Under the pieces are notes generated by a model, which was given only the letters and a program-made list of their open reading frames with translations, did not search any database and was not told where the DNA came from. DNA of 64,000 bases, taken from NCBI GenBank assembly GCA_963765135.1, contig CAVXUX010000002.1:434001-498000 (forward strand). Direction: 5' to 3'. The translations under genes were made by a program, and so were the position numbers. This stretch comes from JACVRW01 sp963765135. Lineage in GTDB: Bacteria; Actinomycetota; Thermoleophilia; Solirubrobacterales; Thermoleophilaceae. This document shows, piece after piece, positions 62,371 through 64,000 of the stretch. The number at the start of each line of letters is the position of its first letter. Position 1 is the first letter of the stretch.

Positions 62371-63050
62371 CCGCGATCCCCTACCGCATCCGACGCTCCG
62401 ACCGGGCGCGCCGCGCCCGCATCCTCGTGGATGGGGACGGGATCGAGGTCGTGGTGCCGCAGCGCTTCCCGCTGCGCGACGTCGAGCCGTTCGTCGAGGA
62501 GAAGCGCGCTTGGATCGAGCGGACGCTGCGGCGGATGCGCGAGACCGAGGCCGAGCTACCGCCGGCCCGGCTGGCCGACGGCGGCGAGGTGCCGTACCTG
62601 GGCGACCGGCTGCGTCTCGCCGTGCGAATCGAGCGCCGGCGTGTGCGCGAGCACGTGGCACGGCGCGGGGACGAGCTGCGGCTGGCGCTCCCGCCGGGGG
62701 TGACGGTCCGCGACGCGCTCGAGCGCTGGTATCGGCGCCGCGCCCGCTCGGAGGCGGGGGCGCGGCTGGACGCCGCCTGCGCTCGCTGGGGCTCGTCCTA
62801 CACGAAGCTGCAGATCCGCGGCCAGCGCACGCGCTGGGCGTCGTGCTCGTCGACCGGAGCGATGAGCTTCAACTGGCGGCTGCTGCTGGCACCCCCGGCG
62901 GTGCTGGACTACGTCGTGGAGCACGAGGTGGTCCATCTCGAGGTGCTCGACCACTCGCAGCGCTTCTGGATCCTGCTGGCGGAGCGGGTGCCGGACTGGC
63001 GCGAGCAGGAGCGCTGGCTGCGGCGGCACGGGCACGCGCTGCGTTTGTAG
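62367..63050 (+). CDS. YgjP-like (DUF45) metallopeptidase
   Basis: 227 residues. The zinc motif is VEHEVVHLEVLDHSQRFW near 188 (HExxH plus a third His), following RGQRTRWASCSSTGAMSFNW, which is the typical DUF45 block. Cytoplasmic, start TTG. The family is Zn-dependent, related to SprT and wss1-like proteases; function unproven. Last of the four-gene signalling operon. Confidence 0.88.
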   Translation: MTAIPYRIRRSDRARRARILVDGDGIEVVVPQRFPLRDVEPFVEEKRAWIERTLRRMRETEAELPPARLADGGEVPYLGDRLRLAVRIERRRVREHVARRGDELRLALPPGVTVRDALERWYRRRARSEAGARLDAACARWGSSYTKLQIRGQRTRWASCSSTGAMSFNWRLLLAPPAVLDYVVEHEVVHLEVLDHSQRFWILLAERVPDWREQERWLRRHGHALRL

Positions 63051-63330
63051 CTGTTCCCCGCCGCCGCCCGTGCCCGGCACGCGAAAGCAGCAACCAGGTG
63101 GGCCGGTCGAAAGTGCCACACCCCGCCCTGTCGCGCCCGCGGGTGCGCTTAGCCACCGCTGCGCGCGACAACCCGCCGCGCGCCGGTCCGAGGCCGCAGG
63201 CGGGGCGAGTTTGGCATGCCAGCCGACAACAACCCGCGCCACCCACCCGCCGGGGGACCTGTGTGGCGGGTTGAGCACCCAACCCCATCACCGCTGCTGT
63301 TTACGCCGTGCAGCGCCACAACCGCGCGCC
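63051..63330. other. Non-coding spacer between convergent genes, with CAACCCGC hairpin
   Basis: A 280-base spacer without a supported gene. CAACCCGCC occurs at 63169-63177; at 63230-63242 CAACCCGCGCCAC pairs with GTGGCGGGTTG at 63263-63273 (11 bp, one bulge), a probable two-way terminator for the DUF45 gene and the permease gene. Nothing else is recognisable. Confidence 0.55.
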
Positions 63331-64000
63331 CTATTCCCAGCGGAAGTACCGCACGGCCAGCACCAACCCCGCCACCGTCCACCCCGCCACCACCAGCGCC
63401 GCCGTGGCGGCGTCTCCGCCGCCGCCCACGATCGCTTCGGAGAGCCCGTCGATCAGGTGCTTGAGCGGGAGCGCCTCGGCGATCGCCTTGAGCGCGTCGG
63501 GCAGATCGTCGGTCGAGTAGAAGACGCCGGAGATGAAGATCGTCGGCAGGAAGATCGCGTTCGTATACGCGGGCGCGGCGTCCTCGTTGGGGATCGCGTG
63601 CGAGAACGCGATCCCGAGCGACGCGAAGCAGACGACCCCGAGCGCGGTGAACAGCACCAGCATCAGCGGGTCCTGCGGCCAGTCGACCCCGTAGGCGACG
63701 TTCCCGATCGCCACCACCAGCAGCACCTGCGCGAACGCGTTGAGCGCCGCCGACGCGAGCAGCCCGGCCATGTACGAGCCGGCCGGCATCGGCGTGCCGC
63801 GCCAGCGCTTGAGCACGCCGTCGTCGCGCAGGACCGTGATGTTGAAGGCGAGCGACGTGAACGTCGTGGCCAGCACGCCCATGCCGGCGATGCCCGGGAT
63901 CAGGATCTCGAGCTCCTCGGGGTCCGCCGAGAACGCGCTCGCGGTGAGCACGAGCAGCAGCAGCGGCAGCAGGAAGTTGAAGAAGGCGGCGCTCGGGTTG
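63331..64000 (-). CDS. ABC-2 type permease (5' end off window)
   Basis: At least 223 residues, the C-terminal part of an ABC-2 exporter permease. Inside are the LVLTASAFSADPEE start of what remains, then spans FTSLAFNITVLRDDGVLKRW, YMAGLLASAALNAFAQVLLV and AIFLPTIFISGVFYSTDDLP, with the signature LPLKHLIDGLSEAIVGGGGD. An ATPase gene presumably lies upstream beyond the window. Complete to its stop; the N-terminal part cannot be judged. Confidence 0.85.
   Translation of the reverse strand, partial: NPSAAFFNFLLPLLLLVLTASAFSADPEELEILIPGIAGMGVLATTFTSLAFNITVLRDDGVLKRWRGTPMPAGSYMAGLLASAALNAFAQVLLVVAIGNVAYGVDWPQDPLMLVLFTALGVVCFASLGIAFSHAIPNEDAAPAYTNAIFLPTIFISGVFYSTDDLPDALKAIAEALPLKHLIDGLSEAIVGGGGDAATAALVVAGWTVAGLVLAVRYFRWE

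Overview
This is a 64 kb stretch of a high-GC, gene-dense bacterial chromosome. It has few intergenic gaps, many ATGA, GTGA and TGATG overlaps between genes, and frequent GTG or TTG starts. The content points to Actinobacteriota, most likely the Thermoleophilia/Solirubrobacterales side: F420-type oxidoreductases (an LLM flavin/F420 enzyme and a Ddn-like protein), an LpqY-SugABC type sugar importer, SigF/SigB-like and RpoD-like sigma factors, a bacterial eRF1-like (Vms1-type) protein, DUF6766, and NHEJ LigD modules encoded as separate genes. The taxonomic call is inferred from gene content only. I see no rRNA, complete tRNA, CRISPR array, insertion sequence or prophage.

Layout. 1-7 kb: FadR-type regulator and leucine-dehydrogenase-like gene, divergent from a giant indolepyruvate:ferredoxin oxidoreductase, which converges on a badly frameshifted Tat-exported PhoX/DUF839 gene. 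7-11 kb: aldo/keto reductase, VOC protein, FAD dehydrogenase and YbdK-type carboxylate-amine ligase, ended by a strong hairpin. 11-18.6 kb: RpoD-like sigma factor, eRF1-like protein, three-gene ABC-2 exporter, cupin, secreted NPWN-type protein, DUF72 and a SigB/SigF-like sigma factor. 18.7-25 kb: LLM oxidoreductase coupled to a tandem ferritin-like protein, lipoprotein/27-residue peptide/DUF6766 operon, FAD-Rieske oxidoreductase, zinc ribbon, DUF2294. 25-31 kb: DUF1360, YihY, a second RpoD-like sigma factor, and an operon of a cation-efflux transporter with LigD phosphoesterase, ligase and polymerase as three genes.

31-46 kb: SDR, Cys-rich protein, two exported/membrane proteins, PfpI/DJ-1, then a long PadR-MMPL-GH13-LpqY-SugABC unit for alpha-glucoside or trehalose use, HD-GYP, HD and acyl-CoA synthetase genes. 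46-50 kb: an ArsR-SRPBCC-DUF899-(40-residue peptide)-DUF899 operon, a Ddn-like protein, a small basic protein and a cold-shock protein. 50-56 kb: ion channel, ParB-like protein, LtrA, M24 peptidase, secreted protein, 2-hydroxyacid dehydrogenase, YjbQ. 56-64 kb: SDR, then an operon joining a GGDEF-EAL-GAF protein, an Amt ammonium transporter, a glycosyltransferase and a DUF45 metallopeptidase; the window ends in an ABC-2 permease.

A recurring feature is single-base frameshifts in otherwise well-conserved genes: about sixteen sites, almost all looking like one extra base. That pattern suits sequencing or assembly indels better than independent gene decay, although the phoX gene alone carries six. 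Where it matters, CDS coordinates below span the repaired gene and the break is stated. The most interesting biology is the metal-transporter/split-LigD operon, two tiny hidden genes that complete operons, a sequence motif shared by two distant promoter regions, and the c-di-GMP/ammonium transporter coupling.
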